Source: Saccharothrix deserti (GTDB taxonomy: Bacteria; Actinomycetota; Actinomycetes; Mycobacteriales; Pseudonocardiaceae). Taken from it: a DNA stretch of 64,000 nt. The stretch covers positions 124,001-188,000 of the forward strand of contig NZ_VKAB01000018.1 in assembly GCF_009769385.1 (NCBI RefSeq), read 5' to 3'. Position 1 is the stretch's first letter; each line of letters starts with the position of its first letter. The notes beneath the pieces are model-generated. The model worked only from the letters and a program-made list of their open reading frames with translations. It made no database searches and was not told the DNA's origin. The position numbers were made by a program, and so were the translations under genes. Positions 1 to 7,329 of the stretch are shown one piece after another.

Positions 1-1383
1 GTTGGGCAGGTTCTCGGGTGCGAACCGCTGGTACCGCGCGGTGAGCCTGCGGTTGTTGAGGTTCGCCGGGTCGTCGAAACCGAGGAAGGACAACGCGTTG
101 CCGCCGAGGAACCCGGCCGCGCGGTCCGCGCCGAACTCCTCGGTGTAGCGGGTCCGGTAGGTCTGGAGGAACGCCTGGTAGCCCTTCTGGGCGGCTACCA
201 TGTACCAGTCGGAGCCGTACATGAGGCGCTCGGCCAGGTCCGAAGTGGACATCAGCGCGGCGAGCATGTCGAAGTACGCCTGGAGCTCCGCTTCGTCACC
301 GACGCCGTGGTTGCCGATATCGGCGTACAGGCCGGGTCTCATGGCCATGGCGGCGGCGATCCGCTGCGGCCTGCCCCCGGTCGGCACCCCGCCGAAGTGG
401 CCGAGGTTCAGCCGCAGGCCGGGGTGCGCGTCCAGCAGCGCCAACCACTCCTCGGGACTGCCGAACTCCTGGTAGGTCGGGTCGGCGTAGTTCGTGTCGG
501 CGCTGTGCGCGGTGATCGGCACGTCGTCGGCCGCGCACCACTCCGCGAGGTCGTGCACGATGCGGTCGAGCTCATCGGCGTCCTCGCGGGGCAGTCCGGG
601 CCGTTCCCGGTTGCCGGTCGGCCGCCAGCCCATCGGCGGGTACACCTTCACCCCGACGAACCCGTACTCCGCCACGGCCGTGCGCACGAGGTCGAGCGGC
701 TTCTCGATGGCGTCCGCGCGCCGTGCCCGGAGTTCGCTCAGCGGGTCGAACCCGACGAACGGGTGCAGCCGCACGTCGCCCACGTCCGGCAGCACGCCGC
801 GCATCGTGGCCCGGCTCAGCTTCTCGAACAGCTCCACCTGCTGCCTGCCGGTGGTCGTGGCCACGTCGCCCAGGCCCGTGCCGAGGTCCACCAGGAGCGG
901 GATCGCCAGGTCCAGCTGGTTGTCGAAATCGCGGACCAGGTTCGCCACCAGGTCCAGCCGGGACCGGCCGAACAGCATCACCCAGCGCAGGAGCCGCTTG
1001 GAGGCGTCCAGGACGTCCGAGAGCGACACCTGGCCGAGGGCGCCGACGCCTGCCTCCTCGGCCACGAGCGCAGTGCCCGCGTGGGCGAGCAGGTCCGGGT
1101 CGGTCGCCTGGAGCAGGATGAACGTCCGCTCCACGTCCGCCTCGAAGTCCTGCGACGCCTGTGCCGCCTGTGCCGCGTCCGGCCCGACCTCGCCGCCGAG
1201 CAGGGCGTCCAGCCGCGCCATGTCGCGGGCGAAACCGGGCGCGAAGCCCTGGACCACCCGGTCGAGCAGACCGGCCGCCGCCGCGCCCAACGGTGCGTTG
1301 TGCAGGTGGACGCGGTGGAGGAAGCCACGCACAGGCAGATCGTCGGCGTTGAACACGTGGCAGTGGATGTCGACGACGGTCAT
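1..1383 (-). CDS. Amidohydrolase (metal-dependent TIM-barrel hydrolase), C-terminus outside window
   Basis: The minus-strand frame opens with ATG at 1383 and runs without a stop to the window edge, giving the first 461 residues. The start reads MTVVDIHCHVFNA, and the HxH near the N-terminus is the metal-binding motif of the amidohydrolase_2 (ACMSD-like) superfamily. Later segments 'ITAHSADTNY', 'LNLGHFGG' and 'LMYGSDWY' match the His and Asp ligands on later barrel strands. The protein is longer than the usual 300-350 residues and has an inserted helical segment after the first strand. It is probably cytoplasmic, as no signal peptide is seen. The substrate cannot be told from the sequence. 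The 3' end is missing. Confidence 0.85.
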   Translation of the reverse strand, partial: MTVVDIHCHVFNADDLPVRGFLHRVHLHNAPLGAAAAGLLDRVVQGFAPGFARDMARLDALLGGEVGPDAAQAAQASQDFEADVERTFILLQATDPDLLAHAGTALVAEEAGVGALGQVSLSDVLDASKRLLRWVMLFGRSRLDLVANLVRDFDNQLDLAIPLLVDLGTGLGDVATTTGRQQVELFEKLSRATMRGVLPDVGDVRLHPFVGFDPLSELRARRADAIEKPLDLVRTAVAEYGFVGVKVYPPMGWRPTGNRERPGLPREDADELDRIVHDLAEWCAADDVPITAHSADTNYADPTYQEFGSPEEWLALLDAHPGLRLNLGHFGGVPTGGRPQRIAAAMAMRPGLYADIGNHGVGDEAELQAYFDMLAALMSTSDLAERLMYGSDWYMVAAQKGYQAFLQTYRTRYTEEFGADRAAGFLGGNALSFLGFDDPANLNNRRLTARYQRFAPENLPN

Positions 1384-1496
1384 CGAGCACACCCCGCTCT
1401 CGCTGATAGCTCCAGGTTCGCCCGAGCGGGGGCTTTCGTTACGGCCGTTCAGCGCAGCCACCGGCGGGCGTCTGCCGCCGTTGAGCCGCTGGAATG

Positions 1497-1536
1497 GGAA
1501 ACCCCGCATTCCTCCGGAGAGGAACGCGGGGTTTCC
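1497..1536. terminator. Strong hairpin terminator between two genes
   Basis: An 11-bp stem GGAAACCCCGC/GCGGGGTTTCC continues, after one mismatch, into a second 6-bp stem TTCCTC/GAGGAA with a CGGA tetraloop. It lies 8 nt past the stop of the metalloprotease gene and so serves that minus-strand transcript. There is no clear T-run. Confidence 0.8.
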
Positions 1537-1543
1537 GCATTGA

Positions 1544-2509
1544 TCACTTACCGCTGCGGTACGCGATCCACGCGTCCTGCATGCGGGTGTTCTGGCCGGG
1601 GGTGAACTGGTTGTAGCAGCTGTCGTAGGAATAGTCCATGTAGTTGTGGACGGGGTCGAGACCGGGCAGCGTGCACGAGTCGCGACCCTCCGGGCAGCCC
1701 GTGCTGTAGCTGGACTGGGCCGGGGTGTCGGCCACCTCGTCGTTGGTCGCCGTGCAGCCGCCCTGGAAGGTGTGCCACAGGCCCATCCAGTGGCCGACCT
1801 CGTGGGTCAGCGTCTTGCCGAGGTTGAAGTTCGTCGCGCTGCCGCCGGGCACGCTGGAGTAGTCGATGACCACGCCGTCCAGCAGCGGGTCGCGCGTGTA
1901 CCAGCTGGGGAACGTCGCGAAGCCGAGGCCGTCGATGTCGACCGACCACACGTTCAGCGTGCTCGCGCCGCCCACCCTGGTGGACGACTTCATCTGCTTC
2001 TCGACGCGCGCCTTGTCGACGCCGGTGAACCAGGTGTTGTTCGACCAGCGCTTGGTCTCCTGGAGGACGAAGGTGAAGCCGGTGTCCGCGGCGACACCGG
2101 GCGCCTCGGCGCCGGCGTAGCCCTCGTTGAGCACCCTCATCTGCTGCGCGATGGTCGCGTCGGTCATGCCGCCGACGCCACCGGTGCCCGTGACGACGTG
2201 GAACACGACCGGGATCGTGCCACCGGCGGCGGCCTCGACCCGGCCGTTCGCCTTCGCCGCGGCGACGCGCTCGCGCAGGTCGCGGTTCATCCGCTCGGCT
2301 TCGGCCCGGCTGATCTCGTTGCGCTCCTGGCCGCCGGCGCCCGGCTTGACGCGGGCGGCGGACAAGGCGTCGGTCACGCAGTCGAGCGAGGCCTGGGCGA
2401 CGGTCGTGCCGCCGGCCGCCGACGGGCTGAGCACGGTGAGCGCGCCGAGGGCGAGCGCGCCGGCGAGGAGGGTGGCGCGTCCGCGCCGGCTGTTCTGCTG
2501 TTCGAGCAT
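1544..2509 (-). CDS. Secreted zinc metalloprotease, M43 (pappalysin/cytophagalysin-like)
   Basis: This 321-residue protein starts at ATG 2509, 8 nt after GGAGGA; an upstream in-frame extension has no ribosome site and is rejected. Residues 1-40 form a signal peptide (RRGRATLLAG followed by an Ala/Leu-rich core). The catalytic motif is HEVGHWMGLWH (HExxHxxGxxH, three zinc His ligands and the Glu), and 'HNYMDYS' further on is the Met-turn. Cysteines around the active site suggest disulfides, consistent with export. The family cleaves extracellular proteins; the natural substrate is unknown. A Crp-type palindrome sits about 75 nt upstream, suggesting cAMP/Crp-linked control, and a strong hairpin follows the gene. 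Confidence 0.88.
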   Translation of the reverse strand: MLEQQNSRRGRATLLAGALALGALTVLSPSAAGGTTVAQASLDCVTDALSAARVKPGAGGQERNEISRAEAERMNRDLRERVAAAKANGRVEAAAGGTIPVVFHVVTGTGGVGGMTDATIAQQMRVLNEGYAGAEAPGVAADTGFTFVLQETKRWSNNTWFTGVDKARVEKQMKSSTRVGGASTLNVWSVDIDGLGFATFPSWYTRDPLLDGVVIDYSSVPGGSATNFNLGKTLTHEVGHWMGLWHTFQGGCTATNDEVADTPAQSSYSTGCPEGRDSCTLPGLDPVHNYMDYSYDSCYNQFTPGQNTRMQDAWIAYRSGK

Positions 2510-2582
2510 CCGGAGTCCTCCGTGCAGGGTGGGGACGGGCTTTACAACCCTGCGGAATGATGACTCACGAAGAACGGAAAAG

Positions 2583-2612
2583 AATAGGCTGTGATTCAGG
2601 TCACAGCCTATT
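2583..2612. promoter_or_regulatory. Crp/GlxR-type palindromic operator
   Basis: Perfect 12-bp arms AATAGGCTGTGA and TCACAGCCTATT surround the 6-nt spacer TTCAGG. The core TGTGA-N6-TCACA is the exact Crp-family consensus. It lies 74 nt upstream of the metalloprotease start. A convincing -35/-10 pair was not found next to it, so activator versus repressor position is undecided. The long arms could alternatively make an RNA hairpin. Confidence 0.6.
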
Positions 2613-2912
2613 CCGCGCCTTAACCAGTTCACTCAGGGACGCTTTAACAACAATTCCCGACCTTCGTCGGTTGCCACCCCGACAAACGGCTGCTAGCCCG
2701 CCGTGACGGACGCTCCGACAGCGGGCTCGGAGTCAACACCAGTGACCCAGCGCCTGAATTCGCAGGTCAGGAACCTTGTGATGGCGGCACACGTTCCCGG
2801 CCGGAGTCCCCGGTCGGGTCGCCCCCGGGTTCCAGTCGCGGCGGTCTCCCCGGGGACGCCTGGCTGGGCTGGGAACAACTCCGGGAAACAGCTTGAGTCA
2901 CTGGCACTGCGG
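2613..2912. other. Intergenic stretch without recognisable gene
   Basis: About 300 nt between the palindrome and the LuxR remnant. Short open frames exist on both strands, but none has a ribosome site, family motif or convincing codon pattern. It may hold the metalloprotease promoter near its left side; nothing else is seen. Confidence 0.5.
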
Positions 2913-3292
2913 CTAGGCGCGCGCGGCGGCCGCACCCCACTCGTGGGCCAGTGCGGCGGCCTCGCCGCGTGAGCCGACGCCCAGCTTCTCCAGGATCTTC
3001 GCCACGTGGAACTTCACCGTGGACTCGCTGATGTGCAGCTCGCGGGCGATGTCCCGGTTGCGCCGGCCGCGGGCCAGCTGACCGAGCACCTCCAGCTCCC
3101 GCGCGCCCAGCACGGTCAGCGGGTCCTCGCGCGGGGTGTCCGGCGGTCCGAGCGGGACCTCGACGGTCACCGTCGTGCCCCAGCCCGGCACCGCGTCCAC
3201 CTCCAGCCGCCCGCCCAGCGGGCCCAGCCGTTCCCCGACCCGGCGCGCGTCGAGGGCGCCGCGGGACAGCGTGCCGGGGCCGTCGTCCCGCA
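2913..3292 (-). pseudogene. 3' remnant of a histidine kinase-LuxR fusion regulator
   Basis: The C-terminal 125 or so codons survive. They encode the end of a HATPase domain (RDDGPGTL, a G1-like box, then GWGTTVTVEVPL, a G2/G3-like segment) followed by a full LuxR/GerE helix-turn-helix with 'ARELEVLGQLARG', 'NRDIARELHISESTVKFHVA' and 'ILEKLGV'. The coding sense stops abruptly near 3292, where plus-strand transposase coding begins, so the sensor and most of the ATPase domain are lost. Without a start or the N-terminal domains it is presumably not functional. The break fits an IS insertion followed by deletion. Confidence 0.8.
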
Positions 3293-3293
3293 G

Positions 3294-3980
3294 GTGCGGG
3301 TGGTGGCGGTGGCCGAGTGCGGCACGCACGCGATCGTCGCGGCGACGCTGGGCCCGATCACCGAGGCCGAGGCGACCCTGGCCCGGGACCTGTTCCCCGG
3401 CCTGGGCAAGGGCGAGTTGCTGATCGCCGACCGCGGGTTCGCCGGGTTGCCGTTGTGGCGGGCCGCGTCCGCGAACGGCGCGGACCTGTTGTGGCGGGTC
3501 CGGGCGAACATCGTGCTGCCGGTGCGCCAGGAACTGCCCGACGGGTCCTGCCTGTCGGAGATCGTGGCCACCGAAGACCACTACCGGCGCAGGGATCCGG
3601 TGACGGTGCGGGTGGTCGAGTACACCCTGGACGATCCCGCACGCCCGGCACAGGCCGCGCCCTACCGGTTGATCACCACCATCCTCGACCACCGCAAGGC
3701 GCCCGCGACGGAACTGGCCGCGTTGTACTGCCAACGCTGGGAGATCGAGACCGCGCTGGACGAGCTGAAGACCCATCAACCCGGTGCCGGGCAGGTGCTG
3801 CGCTCACGCTCCCCGGACGGGGTCGAGCAGGAAGTGTGGGGGCACCTGCTGGTGCACTACGCGATCCGGTCGCTGATGCACACCGCCGCCACCGGACAAC
3901 GCCCGGACCCCGGCGAAGCAGTCCGGATCGCACCGCCCTACCGCGCCGTCTCCGCCAACAAGCACCACAAACGACCCTAA
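3294..3980 (+). mobile_element. IS4-type transposase, 5'-truncated remnant
   Basis: About 228 codons of a DDE transposase survive. The second catalytic Asp sits in 'LLIADRGFAG', and the IS4 YREK signature (Y-x2-R-x3-E-x6-K) is seen exactly in YCQRWEIETALDELK. The N-terminal part with the first Asp is missing: upstream of about 3294 the DNA codes for the LuxR remnant on the other strand. No paired terminal inverted repeats were found around it, so the left IS end is gone and the element cannot move by itself. Confidence 0.85.
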
Positions 3981-4058
3981 GTCACCGGTATTGGGCTTAG
4001 AGTCGTCGCGACCGGCTGCGGCGATCGCCCGCGCCACCACTGGGGAGGACTCGCAACC

Positions 4059-4589
4059 ATGCGCAACGCGGCGACGGGCGCTCTGATAGCCCTGTTCGCG
4101 ATCACCGGCTGCTCCGCTGAACCGGCGGCGAGTCCGAGCGCGGCACCGACGTCCACGACGGTTTCGCCGCCTCCGACGACGACTTCGGCCACGCCGGTCG
4201 CGTTGTCCAAGGACGAGGCGGCCCGGCGTTACCTGACGATCGTGAAGCCCTACAACCTCGCCCTGGAGCACCTGGAGCAGGGCATCAACGCGGGCCGACC
4301 GATCGCCGACGTCCGCGCGTTGGCCGACGCCACCGCGCGGGCCAACCGGACCCACGTCGCCGAACTGCGCGCCGTCGTCTGGCCGGCCGACGTCGTCCCC
4401 GCCATGACGACGTTGCTGGCCGAAGCCGACCTGGCGCAGCCGCACTGGGAGCGCGCCGCCCTCGCGCCGACCGTCGACGCGGTGGTCGAGGCGGTCAAGG
4501 CGGCGATCGCGCACGACGGCAGCGACGCCGCCGCCACCATCCGCACCCTGCTCGCCCTCGACCAGTACGACGAGCGCGACTACCCGTGA
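4059..4589 (+). CDS. Small lipoprotein of unknown function
   Basis: 176 residues from ATG 4059, preceded by a GGGGAGGA ribosome site. The leader ends in the lipobox ITGC (Cys20), followed by a Ser/Thr/Pro-rich linker to about residue 48 and then a helical domain of about 125 residues. That domain has no motif I recognise beyond repeated Ala/Glu/Leu helices. It is likely attached to the outer face of the membrane. The gene stands alone, with the IS remnant upstream and a convergent NmrA-like gene downstream. Confidence 0.75.
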   Translation: MRNAATGALIALFAITGCSAEPAASPSAAPTSTTVSPPPTTTSATPVALSKDEAARRYLTIVKPYNLALEHLEQGINAGRPIADVRALADATARANRTHVAELRAVVWPADVVPAMTTLLAEADLAQPHWERAALAPTVDAVVEAVKAAIAHDGSDAAATIRTLLALDQYDERDYP

Positions 4590-4603
4590 CCGCACGGCCG
4601 GTC

Positions 4604-4627
4604 GGCGTGGGCGTGGGCGTGGGCGTG
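4604..4627 (+). repeat. Hexanucleotide tandem repeat GGCGTG x4
   Basis: Four near-perfect GGCGTG units lie just behind the lipoprotein stop codon. They are short and probably polymorphic; no function is evident. Confidence 0.6.
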
Positions 4628-4635
4628 ACGACACC

Positions 4636-4654
4636 ACGCCGGCCACGCCGGCGT
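4636..4654. terminator. Small hairpin between convergent genes
   Basis: ACGCCGG/CCGGCGT, a 7-bp stem with a 5-nt loop, sits between the lipoprotein gene and the convergent NmrA-like gene and touches the stop codon of the latter. It may act on both transcripts. Confidence 0.45.
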
Positions 4655-5286
4655 CAGGCCCGGAACGCGTCCGCGTGCGCCTCCGCCCACTGCCGGAAGT
4701 TCCGCGCGGGACGCCCGGTCACCTCCTCGACGGTCGGGTGCACGCTCGCCTCGTCCAGCGTGCCGTCGCTGTAGAAGGAGAAGAACGCGTCGACGTACTC
4801 GACCGGCATCGCGGCCTCCATCTCGGCCCTGGCCACGTCGTCCGGCAGGGCCTCGAACCCCAGGTCCCGGCCGAGCACGTCACCCAGCACCTCGAGCCGC
4901 TGCGCGGGCAGCAGCGCTTCCGGGCCGCAGAGCTGCAAGGCCTGACCGCCCTTGCCGTCCAGGAACGCCCGTGCCGCCACCTCGCCGATGTCGAGCGGAT
5001 CGATGCTCGCCACCGGCACGTCGCCCCACTCCACGCCGGCCCGCGACATCCGGTCCAGCAGACCGTCCACGTCCCGGTAGCCGGGCAGCAGGAACACGCC
5101 CCGGACGTCGCGCAACGCGGGCGTCAGCGAGTCCGGGTCGTTGAGGTCGCCGATCGCGCGCTCGGCTCCCTCAGGCAGGACGACGTTCTCGTTCCGCACC
5201 AACGCCCGCACGTCCGCACCGGCGCGGAGCAGCGCCCCGACGACCTCGCTGCCGACGTTCCCGGTGGCACCCGTGACGAGGATCAT
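4654..5286 (-). CDS. NmrA-like NAD(P)-binding SDR with internal deletion
   Basis: 210 residues from ATG 5286. The start MILVTGATGNVGSEV carries the TGxxGxxG dinucleotide-binding loop of atypical SDRs. The C-terminal half (GPEALLPAQRLEVLG, EYVDAFFSFYSDGTLDE) matches typical actinobacterial NmrA/YtfG-like proteins. Family members are about 270-290 residues. Here the text jumps from 'LLDRMSRAGVE' straight to 'DVPVASIDP', dropping roughly 65-75 residues that would hold the middle strands and catalytic region while keeping frame. It may be a decaying gene or a non-catalytic redox sensor. Its start overlaps a 36-codon open frame by ATGA. Confidence 0.75.
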   Translation of the reverse strand: MILVTGATGNVGSEVVGALLRAGADVRALVRNENVVLPEGAERAIGDLNDPDSLTPALRDVRGVFLLPGYRDVDGLLDRMSRAGVEWGDVPVASIDPLDIGEVAARAFLDGKGGQALQLCGPEALLPAQRLEVLGDVLGRDLGFEALPDDVARAEMEAAMPVEYVDAFFSFYSDGTLDEASVHPTVEEVTGRPARNFRQWAEAHADAFRA

Positions 5287-5393
5287 CGCAGCGTCCGTCC
5301 GAAGTGGGCGGGCGCGGTGTCGACCGCGACCGTGACGTTCGGCGCGCGTTCGGTGCTGCGTTCGGCGGGTTGGAACAGCCTGCCGGTCAACAT
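5283..5393 (-). CDS. Possible 36-residue upstream peptide coupled to the NmrA-like gene
   Basis: An ATG at 5393 opens a 36-codon frame whose TGA overlaps the NmrA-like ATG (ATGA). It begins MLTGRLFQPAERSTERAP and resembles nothing I know. Position and coupling suggest a leader peptide or the worn end of a former upstream gene. No strong ribosome site is visible. It is tentative. Confidence 0.3.
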   Translation of the reverse strand: MLTGRLFQPAERSTERAPNVTVAVDTAPAHFGRTLR

Positions 5394-5399
5394 GACGCC

Positions 5400-5435
5400 G
5401 TCACTGTCGGAAGTGACTGCCTCGGTTGTAGTCAA
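5400..5435 (-). promoter_or_regulatory. Candidate promoter with dyad operator for the NmrA-like gene
   Basis: On the minus strand TTGACT (5435-5430) could be a -35 box. Seventeen nt later the -10 position (TTCCGA) is weak, but it lies inside a perfect dyad GTCACT-N6-AGTGAC (5400-5417). This is the expected place for a repressor; no regulator gene of the usual HxlR type is adjacent. Confidence 0.4.
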
Positions 5436-5530
5436 CTCGTTTTTCTCCCCCTCGAAGGCCGGAATGCCTTGTGGCGTCCCGGAAGTCTCACGACCTCCAT
5501 CATGCCTCGGGGAAGCGGCGAGGGTTGTCG

Positions 5531-6229
5531 TCAACCTTCGCGGCGCAGCTCCTCGACGTTCGCCAGGGTCTCCGCGAGACGTTCGCGTTCCTCGGTGTTC
5601 AGCGGGATTCCGCCCAATTCGTCCAGCACCGCGGCGGCCCGTTCCGGGTCTTCCAACGTGAACGCCAACTCGGCGCGGTAGGCCAGGGCTTCGACCCGCT
5701 CCACCGCGCTCGCGTCCGTGACCCGGTGCAGGGCGCCGTCGAGGATCTTGGCCGCCTGTGCCGGGTCGCCGTGGCTGTCGGCGAGCACCACGGCGTTCTC
5801 CAGCGCCTTGGCCAGCTTCCCGGTCGCGGCGGGTGGTGTGGGCGCGTCCGGCGCCGGGAAGATCCGGATCCAGTTGCCGCCCGGGTCGACCACCGAGAAG
5901 CCCGCCAGGCCATCGGCGTTCTTGCGCGGTCTCGGCCGGGTCATCCGCGGGATGCCGGACAGCGGGACCTTGCCGTAGGCGGTGCGCAGACCGTCGGCGA
6001 ACGCGCGGTGCAGGACGCCGGTGTCGGGCACTTGCACGATGCAGCTGCCGTAGGAATCGGCCGGCTTGAAGCCGGGGATGCCGAAGAAGTGCAGCTCGAC
6101 GTCCTCCCGGCGCATTGCCAGGTAGGGGTTGGGTTTGGTCTGCCGGTACGTTCGCTCGAAACCCAGCGCGGAGTAGAACTCCAGCATGTCGTCGATCGAG
6201 GCGCACGGGAGCAGCGGGATGACGGTCAT
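5531..6229 (-). CDS. Glyoxalase/bleomycin-resistance (VOC) protein with C-terminal helical extension
   Basis: 232 residues from ATG 6229. Residues 1-120 are a VOC-fold unit (MTVIPLLPCASIDDMLEFYS, 'GFERTYRQ', 'VVDPGGNWIRIF'). The domain is followed by about 100 residues of helices (ENAVVLADSHGDPAQAAKIL and beyond) that resemble a TPR-like pair and are not part of the standard domain. The start codon overlaps the stop of the upstream MarR gene by 4 nt, so the two are co-translated. Binding or detoxification of a small molecule sensed by the MarR protein is an inference from this pairing. Confidence 0.8.
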   Translation of the reverse strand: MTVIPLLPCASIDDMLEFYSALGFERTYRQTKPNPYLAMRREDVELHFFGIPGFKPADSYGSCIVQVPDTGVLHRAFADGLRTAYGKVPLSGIPRMTRPRPRKNADGLAGFSVVDPGGNWIRIFPAPDAPTPPAATGKLAKALENAVVLADSHGDPAQAAKILDGALHRVTDASAVERVEALAYRAELAFTLEDPERAAAVLDELGGIPLNTEERERLAETLANVEELRREG

Positions 6230-6669
6230 CGGTCCTCCAGGAGGTCGCCGAGGTCGCGCAGCGTGCCGGTGACGGCTTGGATCTCGGCGAGGGAGATGCG
6301 GGCGGCCAGTTCGTTCGCCCACGCGGCCTGACGGCGTTCGACCTCGCGCAGCGCCGACCGACCGCGGGGTGTGAGCGCCAATCGTTTGGCACGGCGGTCG
6401 TCCGGGTTGTCCTGGAGCACGACCATGCCGTCCCGCACGAGACTGGCCGCCGTCTGGCGCACGGCCTGCCGGGTCAGGCCCATGGTCCTGGCGACCTCGG
6501 CGACCGTGGTCGGCCCGTGGTCGACCACGCCGAGCACCTGCCACCGTGCGCTGGTCAGGCCCGCGGGCGCGGCCAACTCGTCACCGGCGGCGAGCAGGAG
6601 GCCGTTCACCCGGAAGACCTCGATCAGGAGATGGGAGAACTCAAGTCCGCGATCGGACAGCGGGATCAC
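6226..6669 (-). CDS. MarR-family transcriptional regulator
   Basis: 147 residues, taking GTG 6669 as start (TTG 6678 is the alternative). The winged-helix core is clear: 'LTSARWQVLGVV', recognition helix 'MGLTRQAVRQTAASLVRDG', and the wing 'QDNPDDRRAKRLALTPRG', which is the DxRxxR-type MarR signature. It overlaps the downstream VOC gene by 4 nt and is divergent from an acetyltransferase gene, with a TTGACA-N6-TGTCAA dyad between. It probably represses both directions and itself. The predicted minus-strand promoter puts the transcript start almost on the GTG, so the mRNA may be leaderless. Confidence 0.85.
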   Translation of the reverse strand: MIPLSDRGLEFSHLLIEVFRVNGLLLAAGDELAAPAGLTSARWQVLGVVDHGPTTVAEVARTMGLTRQAVRQTAASLVRDGMVVLQDNPDDRRAKRLALTPRGRSALREVERRQAAWANELAARISLAEIQAVTGTLRDLGDLLEDR

Positions 6670-6676
6670 GGTGGAC

Positions 6677-6705
6677 AATCTCGCAGATTGACAAGTACCT
6701 GTCAA
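6677..6705 (-). promoter_or_regulatory. Divergent promoter region with MarR operator dyad
   Basis: TTGACA (6688-6693) and TGTCAA (6700-6705) form a perfect inverted repeat with a 6-nt spacer. Each arm also reads as a consensus -35 box on its strand. On the minus strand TTGACA is followed after 17 nt by GAGATT (6682-6677), a possible -10. Binding of the adjacent MarR protein here would block RNA polymerase. Confidence 0.55.
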
Positions 6706-6750
6706 AATACGGCAGAACTCGCTGGACGCCGGGGCGTGAGGGGTACGACC

Positions 6751-7257
6751 ATGCGCACCGTGACAGCAGACGACGTGCGTTTCGTCGAGCTGGACGGCCG
6801 CGTCATGGCCGCCCTGCTCGACGGCGACCCGACCGCGGCCGAGGTCGAGTTGACCGAGTACTTCCTGACCGACCGGGCGCGGTGGCTGTGGCGCTACCGG
6901 CTGGACCAGATGGCGGCCGACCCCGGCAACGCCCGGTGGATGGCACGGCTGGCCCTGGTGGACGACGGCGCGGTGGTGGGGCACGCCGGCTTCCACGGCC
7001 CACCCGACGAGTCCGGCATGGTCGAGATCGGCTACTCCGTCGACCCCGCCTTCCGCCGCCGCGGCTACGCCAGGGCCGCGCTGGTCGAACTCCTGCGCCG
7101 TGCCGCCGCCGAACCCTCGGCCCGGACCGTGCGGGCGACCATCGGCCCGGACAACACGGCGTCCCTGGCCACGATCGCGGGCTTCGGGTTCGTCGAGGTC
7201 GGCGAGCAGTGGGACGAGGAGGACGGCCTGGAGCTGATCTTCGAACGACCGGCTTGA
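6751..7257 (+). CDS. GNAT-family N-acetyltransferase
   Basis: 168 residues from ATG 6751. The acetyl-CoA binding region is plain: 'IGYSVDPAFRRRGYARAA' contains the RxxGxA motif, and 'IGPDNTASLATIAGFGFVEV' is the typical motif A/B tail of RimJ/RimL-like acetyltransferases. Acetylation of a small amine or an N-terminus is likely; the acceptor is unknown. It is divergent from the MarR-VOC pair and shares its operator region, so MarR control is likely. A strong bidirectional terminator follows. Confidence 0.85.
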   Translation: MRTVTADDVRFVELDGRVMAALLDGDPTAAEVELTEYFLTDRARWLWRYRLDQMAADPGNARWMARLALVDDGAVVGHAGFHGPPDESGMVEIGYSVDPAFRRRGYARAALVELLRRAAAEPSARTVRATIGPDNTASLATIAGFGFVEVGEQWDEEDGLELIFERPA

Positions 7258-7282
7258 TCCCGCACGATTGCGGGAGACGACG

Positions 7283-7317
7283 ACGGGGCCGCACGGTGTG
7301 ACGCCGTGCGGCCCCGT
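7283..7317. terminator. Bidirectional hairpin terminator
   Basis: A perfect 14-bp stem ACGGGGCCGCACGG/CCGTGCGGCCCCGT with a 7-nt loop separates the acetyltransferase gene from the convergent LVIVD protein gene. Confidence 0.85.
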
Positions 7318-7329
7318 CCGATCGCGGTG

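Noticed and set aside
5531-6544. Longer version of the glyoxalase protein starting upstream of 6229
   Set aside because: The added residues are Arg/Gly-rich and read opposite or inside the MarR gene; ATG 6229 fits the VOC start and the 4-nt overlap.
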